A stretch of 64,000 bases of DNA from Methylobacterium mesophilicum SR1.6/6. GTDB lineage: Bacteria; Pseudomonadota; Alphaproteobacteria; Rhizobiales; Beijerinckiaceae. Every line of letters begins with the position of its first letter. Position 1 is the stretch's first letter. This document shows, one piece after another, positions 1-11,233 of this stretch. The notes beneath the pieces are model-generated. The model was not told the DNA's origin. It did not search any database and worked only from the letters and a program-made list of their open reading frames with translations. Position numbers and translations under genes: made by a program. Location of the stretch: positions 4,855,447-4,919,446 of the forward strand of contig NZ_CP043538.1 in NCBI RefSeq assembly GCF_000364445.2, in the 5' to 3' direction.

Positions 1-303
1 GCGATCGCCGCGGAGCGCGCGAAGGTCGAGCTGGTGGGCGACCCGGCCCTGATGGACCCGGCCGCACCGCGCGGTGCCGTGGTGGCGATCACGCTGGCGG
101 ACGGCCGGACCGTGGAACACCACACCCGCCATCCGCCCGGCACCAAGGAGAACCCGCTAAGCACCGAGGCGGTGAACGCCAAGGCGCGGGACCTGATGGC
201 GCCGGTCCTCGGGCCGGACGCTACGGAGCGCCTGATCGCGCGGGTCAACGCCCTGGAGGCCGTCGCCGACATGCGCGAATTGCGCCCGCTCCTCACCGCG
301 TGA
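1..303 (+). CDS. MmgE/PrpD family protein, C-terminal fragment
   Basis: This frame is open from the first base and ends in TGA at 303, so only the last 100 residues of a longer protein are present. The fragment has the usual end of the MmgE/PrpD fold (2-methylcitrate dehydratase, cis-aconitate decarboxylase and relatives): a strand with ADGRTV, then a KENPLS motif and a helix around AKARDLMAPVL. The equivalent stretch of the complete MmgE/PrpD protein at 23151-24605 reads NDGRTV and then EKPMSDAQLEAKFADL, so the two are paralogues at family level. The substrate cannot be told from the tail. The gene probably begins outside the window. Confidence 0.75.
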   Translation, partial: AIAAERAKVELVGDPALMDPAAPRGAVVAITLADGRTVEHHTRHPPGTKENPLSTEAVNAKARDLMAPVLGPDATERLIARVNALEAVADMRELRPLLTA

Positions 304-345
304 GGGGGAGGGCGGTTCTGCGGTGCCGCTGACGCGGCCAGCCAT

Positions 346-471
346 GTGCTGGGTCCCGGGTCGCAGTCCGTTGACGCTGCATGCGCCCGGGAAAAGGGTT
401 CCGATTCATCCTGGACCGCCCCTTTCCCGGACAGGTGGAGCGTTAGCGCAACCTTATCCGGGACCCAGCAC
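346..471. repeat. Intergenic element bounded by 14-bp inverted repeats
   Basis: The gap between the MmgE/PrpD fragment and the ArnT-like gene holds GTGCTGGGTCCCGG at 346-359 and its exact reverse complement at 458-471. An inner, looser pair (CCGGGAAA at about 387-394 against TTTCCCGG at 423-430) nests inside it. No gene is evident. The layout suits a folded transcript or a small non-autonomous repeat. No second copy was noticed in the window. Confidence 0.5.
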
Positions 472-551
472 CGGAATTCGCCGCGCCAGCGGCTCCGGAT
501 CCGATCCCCTGCATTTGACCTTCCGGCGCGTTCCTGATTGACCGGCCCGGC

Positions 552-2273
552 ATGACCACGAGCCTCTCCGCCGGCGGCACGCCGCGCCTCGCCCATGCCG
601 ACCGGGTCGGCCGCGGGCTCGACGCGCTGAGCGTCAGCCATGGCCGCGCCGTGGCGGCCCTGCTGGCGCTGTGCCTGGTGATGTTCCTGCCCGGCCAGAT
701 CTCGATGCAGCCGATGGACCGCGACGAGCCCCGCTTCGCCCAGGCCTCCAAGCAGATGCTGGAGACGGGCGACCTCGTCGACATCCGCTTCCAGGGCGAG
801 GCGCGGCACAAGAAGCCGGTGGGGATTTACTGGGCGCAGGCCGCCGCGGTGGCGGCCGGCGAGGCCCTCGGCGTCCCGGAGGCGCGCACGCAGATCGCCC
901 TCTACCGGATTCCGTCGCTGCTGGGAGCGACCGTTTCGGTGCTGCTCGCCTACTGGGCGGCGCTCGCCTTCCTGTCCCGCCGGTTCGCGCTGCTGGCCGC
1001 CGCCCTGTACGGCGGGTGCCTGATGCTCGCCGCGGAGGCGCATCTGGCCAAGACCGACGCCCTCCTCGTCGCCTGCGCCACCGCGAGCCTCGGCGCCCTC
1101 GCCCGCGCGTGGCTGGCGGCCCGCGACGGCCGCGCTCCGGCGGGGCCGGTCTTCGCGGCCTTCTGGGTCGGGATGGCGCTGGGCATCCTGGTGAAGGGAC
1201 CGATGGTGCCGCTGTTCGTGGCGCTGCCGGCCCTGATCCTGTCGGTGCAGGCGCGCTCCGGGCGCTGGCTCCTGGCCCTGCGGCCCGTCCCGGGTCTCGC
1301 CCTGACGGTGCTGCTGGTGGCGCCCTGGTTCGCCGCCATCGCGTGGAAGAGCGGCGGCGCCTTCTACGCGGAGGCGGTCGGGCACGACATGCTGGGCAAG
1401 GTGGGCGGCGCGGCGGAGCGCCACTGGGGGCCGCCCGGCGCCTACGCGCTCGCCTTCTTCGCCACCTTCTGGCCGGGGGCGGCCTTCGCCGCCATGAGCC
1501 TGCCCTTCGCGTGGCGGGCGCGGCGCGAGGCCGCCGTGAGCTTCCTGATCGCCGCGGTGCTGCCGGCTTGGCTGATCTTCGAGGCGGTGCCGACCAAGCT
1601 GCCCCATTACGTCCTGCCGCTGATGCCGTGGCTCGCGATCCTCACCGTGCTGGCGCTGTCGCGGGGGGCGCTGGACCCGCGGCTGCGGGGCGCGCGCCTC
1701 ACGGCCCTGCTGCTGCCGGCGATCCCGGCGGCGCTGACCCTCGGCCTCTGCCTCGCCGGCTGGCGCCTCGATGCCCACACGCTCCCGTGGCCCGCGCTGC
1801 CGCTGCTCGCCGCTGCCTGCGTGGTCGCGGCGCTGGGATGGCTCGCCTTCGCGCAAGGCTCGGCCGAGCGCGCCCTCGTGCTCGGGGTGCTGGCCTCCTG
1901 CCTGCTCGGCCCGGCCGTGCTCGGCGTGGCGCAGCTGTCGCTGCCGGCCCTCAAGGTCTCGCCCCGGCTCGCCGCCCTGCGCGACCGGATGCCGTGCCCG
2001 AACCCGGAGGTCGCGAGCCTGGGCTACCGCGAGCCGAGCCTCGTCTTCCTCGTCGGCACCGGCCTCGCCCTGCCGCCGGACGGCGCCGCCGCCAAGGCCT
2101 TCCTGGAGGGCGGAGGCTGCCGGCTGCTCTTCGTCGAAGCCCGCGACCGCGACGATTTCAACGCGGCCTGGCCGGTGGGGCGGGGGGTGCCCGCGCCGCT
2201 GGCCGAGGTCGACGGTTTCAACCTCAACACCGGCCGGCGGGTCTTCGTCACGGCCTACGGGGTGGTGCCGTGA
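552..2273 (+). CDS. ArnT-like lipid-linked glycosyltransferase (GT83 type)
   Basis: This 573-residue integral membrane protein should move a sugar from a polyprenyl-phosphate carrier to an acceptor such as lipid A or another surface glycan, on the periplasmic side. About residue 57 the first outer loop carries DRDEPRFAQASKQM, the acidic and Arg-containing signature of ArnT/PMT-type enzymes, followed by KKPVGIYW. Some ten or more hydrophobic segments follow, and the C-terminal part is a soluble domain of about 90 residues. Its stop overlaps the GTG of a polyprenyl-phosphate glycosyltransferase gene by four bases, so donor synthesis and transfer are probably coupled. The family is clear; the transferred sugar (aminoarabinose, galacturonate or another) is not. 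Confidence 0.82.
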   Translation: MTTSLSAGGTPRLAHADRVGRGLDALSVSHGRAVAALLALCLVMFLPGQISMQPMDRDEPRFAQASKQMLETGDLVDIRFQGEARHKKPVGIYWAQAAAVAAGEALGVPEARTQIALYRIPSLLGATVSVLLAYWAALAFLSRRFALLAAALYGGCLMLAAEAHLAKTDALLVACATASLGALARAWLAARDGRAPAGPVFAAFWVGMALGILVKGPMVPLFVALPALILSVQARSGRWLLALRPVPGLALTVLLVAPWFAAIAWKSGGAFYAEAVGHDMLGKVGGAAERHWGPPGAYALAFFATFWPGAAFAAMSLPFAWRARREAAVSFLIAAVLPAWLIFEAVPTKLPHYVLPLMPWLAILTVLALSRGALDPRLRGARLTALLLPAIPAALTLGLCLAGWRLDAHTLPWPALPLLAAACVVAALGWLAFAQGSAERALVLGVLASCLLGPAVLGVAQLSLPALKVSPRLAALRDRMPCPNPEVASLGYREPSLVFLVGTGLALPPDGAAAKAFLEGGGCRLLFVEARDRDDFNAAWPVGRGVPAPLAEVDGFNLNTGRRVFVTAYGVVP

Positions 2274-3037
2274 GCGACGTTCCCCACCTCAGCGTCGTCG
2301 TGCCGGTGAAGAACGAGGGCGGCAACATCGCGCCGCTCGTCGCCGAGATCGAGGCCGCCTGCGCGGGCCTCGCCTTCGAGGTGATCTACGTGGACGACGG
2401 TTCCACGGACGGCACGCCGGCGGCCCTCGCGGCGGCCCGGGCGGGCCGGCCCTGGCTGCGCGTGCTCCGCCATGCCCGGAGCGGCGGCCAGTCTGCGGCG
2501 GTGCGCAGCGGGGCGCTCGCCGCCCGTGGCACCATCATCGCGACGCTCGACGGCGACGGCCAGAACGATCCGGCCTTCATCCCCATCCTGCTCGACGCCC
2601 TGGAGGCGGCCGGACCGGCGGCCGGCCTCGCCCAGGGGCAGCGGCGCGGTCGCAAGGACGGACGGTTCAAGATGCTGCAGTCGCGCATCGCCAACGGCGT
2701 CCGCGGACGGCTCCTGAACGACTCCACCCGCGACACCGGCTGCGGTCTCAAGGTCTTCCACCGCGCCGTGTATCTCCGGCTGCCCTATTTCGACGCCCTG
2801 CACCGGTTCATGCCGGCCCTGGTGGCCCGGGAGGGGTTTTCCGTGGTCCATCGTGACGTCGTGGATCGGCCCCGGCTCACCGGCGTGTCGAATTACGGCC
2901 TGTTCGACCGCCTCTGGGTCGGGCTCCTCGATCTCGCGGGGGTCTGGTGGCTGATCCGGCGCAAGCGCGCCGATCCGCGGCCGGAGGAGATCGCCCTTCC
3001 GGCCGGCGCGCCGGCAGACCAGGACGTCGGATGCTGA
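2270..3037 (+). CDS. Polyprenyl-phosphate glycosyltransferase, family GT2
   Basis: This 255-residue cytoplasmic GT-A fold enzyme probably makes the polyprenyl-phosphate sugar used by the membrane transferase just upstream. It starts VPHLSVVVPVKNEGGN, then has VIYVDDGSTDGT and TLDGDGQNDP (the metal- and nucleotide-binding DxD region), and TRDTGCGLKVF as in dolichol-phosphate mannosyltransferase relatives. The GTG start at 2270 sits in a GTGA overlap with the preceding stop; the frame is open far upstream, but that part has no similarity to the family. There is no C-terminal pair of membrane helices like that of ArnC. The next gene overlaps its end by seven bases, giving a tight three-gene unit. 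Confidence 0.85.
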   Translation: MSDVPHLSVVVPVKNEGGNIAPLVAEIEAACAGLAFEVIYVDDGSTDGTPAALAAARAGRPWLRVLRHARSGGQSAAVRSGALAARGTIIATLDGDGQNDPAFIPILLDALEAAGPAAGLAQGQRRGRKDGRFKMLQSRIANGVRGRLLNDSTRDTGCGLKVFHRAVYLRLPYFDALHRFMPALVAREGFSVVHRDVVDRPRLTGVSNYGLFDRLWVGLLDLAGVWWLIRRKRADPRPEEIALPAGAPADQDVGC

Positions 3038-3363
3038 TCCAGCTTGCCCACGATCTGCCGGACTACTTCTACGACGTGTTCGTCACCCGGATGGATTTCT
3101 GGTTGGTGTTCGGCATCGTCGCCCAGGTGGTGTTCGGCTCGCGCTTCATCCTGCAATGGATCGCCAGCGAGCGGGCGGGTCGGAGCGTGATGCCGCTCTC
3201 CTTCTGGTTCCTGTCGATCCTCGGCGGGATCATGACCCTGGTCTACGGGTTCGTACGGCGCGAGCCGGTGATCATCATCGGCCAGGGCCTGTCGACCGGC
3301 ATCTACCTGCGCAACCTCGCGCTGATCTTCCGGGAGCGGCGCCGGAGGCGCGGCGCGGCATGA
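3031..3363 (+). CDS. LAB_N (lipid A biosynthesis N-terminal) domain membrane protein
   Basis: This 110-residue protein has three or four hydrophobic helices. Its motifs FGSRFILQWIASE and PLSFWFLSILGG are those of the LAB_N family, which is found alone next to polyprenyl-phosphate glycosyltransferases or fused to lipid A enzymes. Small proteins of this kind are thought to help flip or present the lipid-linked sugar; that role is inferred from context. The ATG at 3031 overlaps the end of the GT2 gene, and its own stop forms an ATGA overlap with the next gene. All three genes upstream of the oxidase-like gene are therefore likely to be translated together. Confidence 0.8.
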   Translation: MLIQLAHDLPDYFYDVFVTRMDFWLVFGIVAQVVFGSRFILQWIASERAGRSVMPLSFWFLSILGGIMTLVYGFVRREPVIIIGQGLSTGIYLRNLALIFRERRRRRGAA

Positions 3364-3959
3364 CCCGCGCACCGCTGCCGTCCTTCTACGACGATCTCGA
3401 CGCCACCTACGCCGAGCTGTGGCGGCTCCTGGCGGACGGCGCCGTGCATGGCCGCAGCGGCTTCCACCTGCCGGCGCTGGCAACCCTCGGTGCGGACGGC
3501 GCCCCCCGGCTGCGCACCGTGGTGCTGCGCGCGGCCGACGGCGCCGACGGCACCCTGCGGTTCCACTGCGACCGCCGCTCCGACAAGGCCGCCGAGATCC
3601 GGGCGCGTCCGGCCTGCGCGCTCGCCGCCTACGACGACGCCGCGAAGGTCCAGATCCGCGTCGAGGGCCGCGCCAGCCTGCACACCGACGACGCCGTCGC
3701 GGACGCCGCCTGGGCCGGCTCCCGGGCGATGAGCCGGGTCTGTTACGGGAGCGAGCCCGGTCCCGGCACCGCCCTCCCGGCGGGTGGCGCCTACGCCCTG
3801 CCGGACGAGGGGACGGCGGCGCTGGGCCGGCCGAATTTCGCCGCCGTCGTGATCCGGGCGGAGCGGCTGGACTTCCTCTACCTCGACCGCCGCGGTCACC
3901 GTCGCGCCGCCTGGCGCCGGAGCGCGCCGCACTGGCAGGGCGGCTGGCTCGCACCCTGA
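3360..3959 (+). CDS. Pyridoxamine 5'-phosphate oxidase-like FMN-binding protein
   Basis: The 199-residue product has an FMN-binding split-barrel domain of the Alr4036 / Pyridox_oxase_2 type. Early motifs include [23 protein letters not shown] and then [13 protein letters not shown], the phosphate-contact region of the family. The end is [15 protein letters not shown], close to the R-x-x-W-x-x-x-W-L-x-P pattern of this group. It probably binds FMN; whether it oxidises pyridoxamine phosphate is not shown. The ATG at 3360 overlaps the preceding stop (ATGA), so it is co-translated with the lipid-sugar genes, although no functional link is obvious. Confidence 0.78.
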   Translation: MTRAPLPSFYDDLDATYAELWRLLADGAVHGRSGFHLPALATLGADGAPRLRTVVLRAADGADGTLRFHCDRRSDKAAEIRARPACALAAYDDAAKVQIRVEGRASLHTDDAVADAAWAGSRAMSRVCYGSEPGPGTALPAGGAYALPDEGTAALGRPNFAAVVIRAERLDFLYLDRRGHRRAAWRRSAPHWQGGWLAP

Positions 3960-4164
3960 GGAGGCCGGTCCGGCGATTCGGTCTCAGGTGGTTGAAGTCG
4001 ACCTTCCCACGCCACCGAAGGATGAAACGCCATCGCGCCCGTATCTTTTACGATCCAAGCCGTCCCAGCGCAGCGGCTCAAGATCGACTTCGCGGCACCT
4101 TCTTTTTAAGCCGCGGCTAAGAGCAACTCATGGAACTCCCCGGCGCCGACGCTTCGCAGGGAGA

Positions 4165-5907
4165 ATGTCCGATGATCGGGCGTTTTTCGAGCGGCTCCAA
4201 CCAGGGGCCGCGGCGGTGCATTACTTGCTCAAAGTTTCCATTGCTCTCAAGATCGCCGTCGCCTTCGCGTTCATAGCCGCGAATTCGATCGGTTATCTGT
4301 GGTACATCTCCCAGCGCATGGCCGCCGCCGACGCGGCCTACACAGCCTATCTCGGCAACGACGCGACGGCGGCCACGATGGCGGCGCGCCTGGGTCGCGT
4401 CGTCTATCAGATGAGCTACGTGGCCTTTCGCACCCTCGGCGAGGCCGATCCGGACGAGTCGGATCGCGTCGGGGCCGCGTTCGAGCCGCTCCCGGCCGAG
4501 GCGGGAAGGCTTCTCGACGGCGTGCGCCGCAACGCGCCGGGATTGAACGACCGGACCGGCCGGATCGCGGACCTGCTCCAAACCTACGCCACGCTGACCG
4601 GCGAGATGTGCGCCATGGCCAAGAAGGGCATGAGCGCCCAGGCGCTGACCCTCGCCCACAAGAAGGTGGACCCGCTCCAGAAGACGCTGTTTGCGGAACT
4701 CGAGGCCTTCGCCGACGACCTGAACACGGCGATCCGCGCAGGCTCCGAGGCGCTGAGCGTGGAAACCCGCGCGACCCTGACCTGGGCGATCGGCGTGTCG
4801 GCGGGTGGCATCGCGGCCAGCATCCTCATCGGGATGCTGCTGGTGAATGTCGGCGTCACGCGCCCGCTCGGCCACCTCGCCGTCGCCCTGAAGACCATGT
4901 CGGCCGGGCACATCGATACGGCGATCCCCGAGGCCAAACGAGCGGACGAGATCGGTGCCATCGGCAAGGCCGTCGAGGGCATCAAGGCTCTGGTTTCTCG
5001 ACGGGCGAACGAGCAGGCCGAGAGCGAGCGGCTGCTGGCTGCGGCGGCCGCGGCGGACCGCAGCCGGACGCTGCTGCGGCTCGCCGAAGGCTTCGAGGAT
5101 ACGGTCGTCCGGATCATCGGCCATGTCGCCGCCTCCGTCACCGCGCTGCAGACCACAGCCCACACCATGTCCGACACCGCCGGACGGTCCGCCGACCAAT
5201 CCACCACCGTGGCGACCGCAGCCGAGGAAGCCGCCCTGAACGTCAACACGGTTGCGAGTGCGGCGGAGCAGCTCGGCGCGTCGGTTCAGGAGATCGGCCG
5301 GCAGGTGTTCGGCTCGGCAACCCTCACGCAGGCCGCCGCGTCCGAGACGGGTCGGACGGCCATCCTGGTCCAGGATCTCAGCGCCGCCGCCGCCAAGGTC
5401 GGCGACGTCGTGACGGTGATCGCGGGCATTGCCGGCCAGACCAACCTCCTCGCCTTGAACGCCGCCATCGAGGCGGCTCGGGCCGGGGAGGCGGGCCAGG
5501 GATTCGTCGTCGTCGCCAGCGAGGTCCGGGATCTCGCCGCCCAGGCATCCCGGGCGACCGGCGAGATCTCGGACCAGATCGGCCGCATTCAGGGCGTCAC
5601 GGCGCAAGCCGTCTCGGAGATTGCCTCGATCCTGGCGCGCATTCGGGACATCGATGCCGCTGCGTCCGCGATCGCGACGGCGGTGGACCAGCAGGAGGTG
5701 GCGACTCAGGAGATCGTCCGGAATGTCGCGCAAGCCTCCGCGGGGACGAGCGCGGTCACCGCCACCATGGCGGCCGTCGCCGCCGCTGCCGGGCAGGCCG
5801 GGACGGCCGCCGGCGAGGTTCTGACCTCGGCCTCCGCGCTGGCCCGCCAATCGGACGAGCTCGGCGACGAGGTTCGGCGCTTCCTCGCGACGATCCGGGC
5901 CGCCTGA
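4165..5907 (+). CDS. Methyl-accepting chemotaxis protein
   Basis: A 580-residue chemoreceptor that would signal to CheA/CheW. A membrane helix near residues 18-42 and a second near 208-230 frame a helical periplasmic domain of about 165 residues of four-helix-bundle type. A HAMP segment ([19 protein letters not shown]) follows. The signalling hairpin tip is [19 protein letters not shown], near residue 425. There is no C-terminal CheR/CheB-binding pentapeptide. The ATG at 4165 follows AGGGAG and gives the N-terminus MSDDRAFF; the frame is open further upstream, but that part is basic and unlike a receptor. The gene stands alone, without che genes, so the ligand cannot be guessed. Confidence 0.85.
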   Translation: MSDDRAFFERLQPGAAAVHYLLKVSIALKIAVAFAFIAANSIGYLWYISQRMAAADAAYTAYLGNDATAATMAARLGRVVYQMSYVAFRTLGEADPDESDRVGAAFEPLPAEAGRLLDGVRRNAPGLNDRTGRIADLLQTYATLTGEMCAMAKKGMSAQALTLAHKKVDPLQKTLFAELEAFADDLNTAIRAGSEALSVETRATLTWAIGVSAGGIAASILIGMLLVNVGVTRPLGHLAVALKTMSAGHIDTAIPEAKRADEIGAIGKAVEGIKALVSRRANEQAESERLLAAAAAADRSRTLLRLAEGFEDTVVRIIGHVAASVTALQTTAHTMSDTAGRSADQSTTVATAAEEAALNVNTVASAAEQLGASVQEIGRQVFGSATLTQAAASETGRTAILVQDLSAAAAKVGDVVTVIAGIAGQTNLLALNAAIEAARAGEAGQGFVVVASEVRDLAAQASRATGEISDQIGRIQGVTAQAVSEIASILARIRDIDAAASAIATAVDQQEVATQEIVRNVAQASAGTSAVTATMAAVAAAAGQAGTAAGEVLTSASALARQSDELGDEVRRFLATIRAA

Positions 5908-6017
5908 CGGCAAGCCTCCGGGATGGCAGCCCTGCGCCACTCCCCCTGACGCCCGGCCGCCGCCCGGGCTAAAGGCTCGGGGCCCGGCTGCCCATCCGGG
6001 CCGACCGGGAGGAACTC

Positions 6018-6938
6018 GTGGGCCTCGTCTACGCGCTCGCTGCCTATCTGAGCTGGGGCCTGCTGGTCCCGCTGCATTTCCGGCTGCTCGGCGCCTACAG
6101 CCCCAACCACATCCTGGCGGAACGGATCGTCTGGTCGAGCGTGTTCGCCGGCACCCTGGCCCTGATCCTGGCGGCGCGCCACCGCCTGAACCTGCCGCTG
6201 CCCCTGCGACCGCGCCACGCCCTGCTGCTGCTCTCGGCCGCGATGATCGGCGTGAACTGGCTGCTCTACCTCTACGCGATCAGCACCGGGCATCTGCTCG
6301 ACGCGAGCCTCGGCTACTACATCAACCCGCTGGTCAGCGTGGCCCTCGGCCGCGTGGTGCTCGGGGAGCGCCTCCGGCCGATGCAGGCTGCGGCCGTCGG
6401 CGTCGCGACGGCGGGCGTCGGGGTCGCGGTCGTTTGGGCCGGCGAGCTGCCCCTCATGTCCCTGTCGCTGGCGGTGAGCTTCGCGCTCTACGGCCTCGCC
6501 CGGAAGATCGTCGGCGTCGACGCGCTCGTCGGATTCCTGGCCGAGACGCTGCTCCTTCTGCCGGCGGCGGTCGCGTGGCTCGTCCACACGCCCGAGCCCT
6601 TCCTGCCTGCGCAACCGGCGAGCCTCGCGCTCCTGATGCTCACCGGCCTCACCACGGCCCTGCCGCTGATCTGGTTCGCCGCCGCGGCGGTCCGGCTGCG
6701 GCTCACCACCCTCGGCCTGCTGCAGTACGTCGCCCCGACCTGCCTGCTCGGGCTCAGCGTCCTGGCCTTCGGCGAGCGTGTGGAGCCGCCGCGAGCCGCG
6801 ATGCTGGCCCTGATCTGGGTGGCGCTCGCCCTCTACACCGTCGATGCGCTGCGGGGCCGGCGTCGGCCGGGCCCTGCGCCGGCTCCTGCACCCGCTCCTG
6901 CACCGGCGCGGTCGGATCCGGACACGATGCGTGTATAA
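6018..6938 (+). CDS. rarD: RarD-type EamA family transporter
   Basis: This 306-residue protein has ten hydrophobic segments in the two-repeat EamA (DMT) arrangement. The start region YALAAYLSWGLLVPLHF and then ILAERIVWSSVF, with YLYAISTGHLLDASLGYYINPLV, match RarD, named from a chloramphenicol-sensitivity phenotype; its true substrate is unsettled. The GTG start at 6018 follows GGGAGGAACTC. The tail after residue 285 is a run of Pro-Ala pairs, which is probably disordered. It is monocistronic as far as can be seen, with a hybrid kinase starting 52 bases downstream. Confidence 0.82.
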   Translation: MGLVYALAAYLSWGLLVPLHFRLLGAYSPNHILAERIVWSSVFAGTLALILAARHRLNLPLPLRPRHALLLLSAAMIGVNWLLYLYAISTGHLLDASLGYYINPLVSVALGRVVLGERLRPMQAAAVGVATAGVGVAVVWAGELPLMSLSLAVSFALYGLARKIVGVDALVGFLAETLLLLPAAVAWLVHTPEPFLPAQPASLALLMLTGLTTALPLIWFAAAAVRLRLTTLGLLQYVAPTCLLGLSVLAFGERVEPPRAAMLALIWVALALYTVDALRGRRRPGPAPAPAPAPAPARSDPDTMRV

Positions 6939-6990
6939 GGAATACCGGTATGAGCCGCCGCGGGGCGGATGATGGGATTGCGCGTGGCCG

Positions 6991-9368
<2,378 letters not shown>

Positions 9369-9372
<4 letters not shown>

Positions 9373-9650
9373 GCGGGGACGGGATCGATCCGGAGAAGGC
9401 CGTGGCCATTCGCCTGCGGGCGCGGCTGGCCGTGGTGGAGCGGGCGGCGTGGTTCGGACTCGTCCACGCCATGAAGACGCGCCCGGCCGAGACCGAGGCC
9501 TACATCGCCTCGGAGCGGACGCGCTGCGCGGAAGGGTTCGGCGGCGGCGCCTGGGCCAAGGATCTTACCGACGCTGAGCGGGCGATGCTCGCCGAGGAGG
9601 TGGATGCCGGGCTGGCCCAGCTCATCGAGGATGCGCGCGGCGAGGTTTGA
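9369..9650 (+). CDS. Small conserved hypothetical protein coupled to the hybrid kinase
   Basis: A 93-residue acidic protein with no signal peptide or membrane helix. It looks mostly helical ([19 protein letters not shown], then [19 protein letters not shown]). The ATGA overlap with the two-receiver kinase suggests co-translation, so it may be an accessory of that system. No conserved histidine suggests an HPt: the only His is in GLVHAMK, with Lys two residues after it, as in some HPt active sites, but the protein looks too short for the four-helix bundle. Function unknown. Confidence 0.6.
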
Positions 9651-9670
9651 GCCACCGCTGCCATCCGTGC

Positions 9671-9697
9671 GCGCCGCCCGGTTCGACCGGGCGGCGC
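9671..9697. terminator. Bidirectional hairpin between convergent genes
   Basis: GCGCCGCCCGGT at 9671-9682 pairs perfectly with 9686-9697 across a TCG loop. It lies between the stop of the kinase-linked small gene (9650) and the stop of the minus-strand secreted-protein gene (9704). There is no clear T-run, so it may act as a stabilising 3' end or a Rho-linked stop rather than a classical intrinsic terminator. Confidence 0.55.
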
Positions 9698-9703
9698 CGT
9701 CGA

Positions 9704-9970
9704 TCACCGGTGGCAGAATCCGCGCGGACCGCGATAGAGGCCCGGCGGACAGCCGCCGGGTGCGCCGGTGATGGACCGGCGGATGGCGCCCCGCGGACCG
9801 CGATTCAGGCGGCAGCCGCCATAGGGGCCGCGATGCGCGCCGAACCCGCATCCGCCGCGGACGAGGGTGATCGAGGCGTCGCCGCCGGAGAGTGGTGCCA
9901 CGGGCATCGCCTGGGCCCCGCCGGCGAACAGCGCCACGGACGCGGCGACGATCAGGCCGGTCATTCGCAT
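9704..9970 (-). CDS. Small secreted Gly/Cys/Arg-rich protein (GCG_CRPN-like)
   Basis: An 88-residue protein with a signal peptide (MRMTGLIVAASVALFAGGAQA) and a mature part rich in Gly, Arg, Cys and Pro: RGGCGFGAHRGPYGGC, then GGCPPGLYRGPRGFC. Four cysteines sit in a GCGxGxHRG context, typical of a family of short exported proteins abundant in Methylobacterium and Bradyrhizobium (GCG_CRPN). Function is unknown; surface or periplasmic location is inferred. The ATG at 9970 is preferred because GGGAGGA lies six bases upstream; an ATG at 9976 is too close to it. Confidence 0.65.
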   Translation of the reverse strand: MRMTGLIVAASVALFAGGAQAMPVAPLSGGDASITLVRGGCGFGAHRGPYGGCRLNRGPRGAIRRSITGAPGGCPPGLYRGPRGFCHR

Positions 9971-10098
9971 GAGCATTCCTCCCGATGTGAGACAGGTCGC
10001 CGCCCGGCGCTGGCCAGGCCACGACACGGCCTTCGGCCGCGGCCGGAAACCCCTCTCCCGGCACTTCGTTCCGCGCGGGTCCGATTCGGCGGCGTGGA

Positions 10099-11121
10099 TC
10101 AGACGCCGAACAGATCGCACCAAGCCGGCGGCAGGCCGGTCCAGGACAGCGGCGGCGCGCCCGCATGGCCGGGCAGGCTCGTGGCGGAAAACACGCCTCG
10201 CGCGACCGCCCTGGCCAGCACCCGCGCGGCGGCATCGCCCAGCCGTGCCATCTCAACCACCGGGTCGGAGAGCGGCACGGCGCTGGTGGCCGCCGCGAAG
10301 ACCAGATCCCCGTCCAGCGGCGTGTGGGCCGGCACGAGGGCCCGGGCGAGGCCGTCCTGGGCCGCCACCGCGAGGCGCCGGCACTGCGCCTTGGTCAGTG
10401 CCGCGTCGGTCGCCACGACGGCGAGCGTCGTGGCGGCGCCCGGCAGCGCCCGGCCCGGGAAGGTGAGGGCCTCCGGCGTCAGCCGGGCCGGCGAGCCCAG
10501 GCCGCCGAACTCCGCGCCCTCCTCGAAGGGCGCGGCCCAGAAATGCGGCCCGTCCCCGATGGTCGCGTTGCCGAAGGCGTTCACCGCCACGAGCGCCCCG
10601 ACCCGAAAACCCGTCCCCGCCACGCGGGCCGACGCCGAGCCGATCCCACCCTTGAGCCGGCCCGTGCGGGCGCCGGTCCCGGCTCCCACCGAGCCCAGGG
10701 CGAAATCCTCCGCGGCCGCGCCGGCGGCCGCGAAGCCGAGTTCACGGTAGGGCGGGTAGCGGCCCCATTCCTTGTCGCCGCCGTTCAGGAGATCGAACAG
10801 GATCGCGCCGGGCACGATCGGGACGCGCATGCCGCCGACCGGGAAGCCGCGCCCGGCCTCGGCGAGCCACGCGGTCACGCCGGCGGCCGCGTCGAGCCCG
10901 AAGGCGGAGCCGCCGGACAGGACGAGGGCGTCGATCCGCTCCACGGTGCGCTCGGGGTCGAGCAGGTCGGTCTCGCGGGTACCCGGCCCGCCGCCCCGCA
11001 CGTCGACCGAGGCCACGACAGGGGCGTCGAACAGGATCGCGGTGACGCCGCTCGCGACCGAAATGTCGCTGGCGTGACCGACACGCAGGCCGGGAATGTC
11101 GGTGATGCGGTTGTGCAGCAT
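10099..11121 (-). CDS. P1 family peptidase (DmpA/NylC-like N-terminal nucleophile hydrolase)
   Basis: The 340-residue protein matches the P1 (S58) family of self-cleaving aminopeptidases and amide hydrolases. It has ITDIPGLRVGHA at the start, DVRGGGPGTRETDLL, ALVLSGGSAFGLDAAAGV, and GALVAVNAFGNAT near residues 175-187, the region where the precursor is cut and the new N-terminal Ser/Thr is exposed. It has no signal peptide, so it is likely cytoplasmic. Members act on D-amino acid esters, beta-peptides or nylon oligomers; the substrate here is unknown. It is divergent from the dehydrogenase gene at 11234. Confidence 0.82.
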   Translation of the reverse strand: MLHNRITDIPGLRVGHASDISVASGVTAILFDAPVVASVDVRGGGPGTRETDLLDPERTVERIDALVLSGGSAFGLDAAAGVTAWLAEAGRGFPVGGMRVPIVPGAILFDLLNGGDKEWGRYPPYRELGFAAAGAAAEDFALGSVGAGTGARTGRLKGGIGSASARVAGTGFRVGALVAVNAFGNATIGDGPHFWAAPFEEGAEFGGLGSPARLTPEALTFPGRALPGAATTLAVVATDAALTKAQCRRLAVAAQDGLARALVPAHTPLDGDLVFAAATSAVPLSDPVVEMARLGDAAARVLARAVARGVFSATSLPGHAGAPPLSWTGLPPAWCDLFGV

Positions 11122-11233
11122 GGGGCAAGCTTGCCACGCGCCGCGATCGACGCAAATCCGCGCGCGGACCCGTTGACCGCCGGCCGGGGTCGCCCAGGTT
11201 GGCGGACGGCAGATCAGCCGCGAGGAGCACGGC

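Noticed and set aside
6942..6951. ATACCGGTAT palindrome before the hybrid kinase
   Set aside because: Ten bases is short and no partner or known regulator fits; likely chance.
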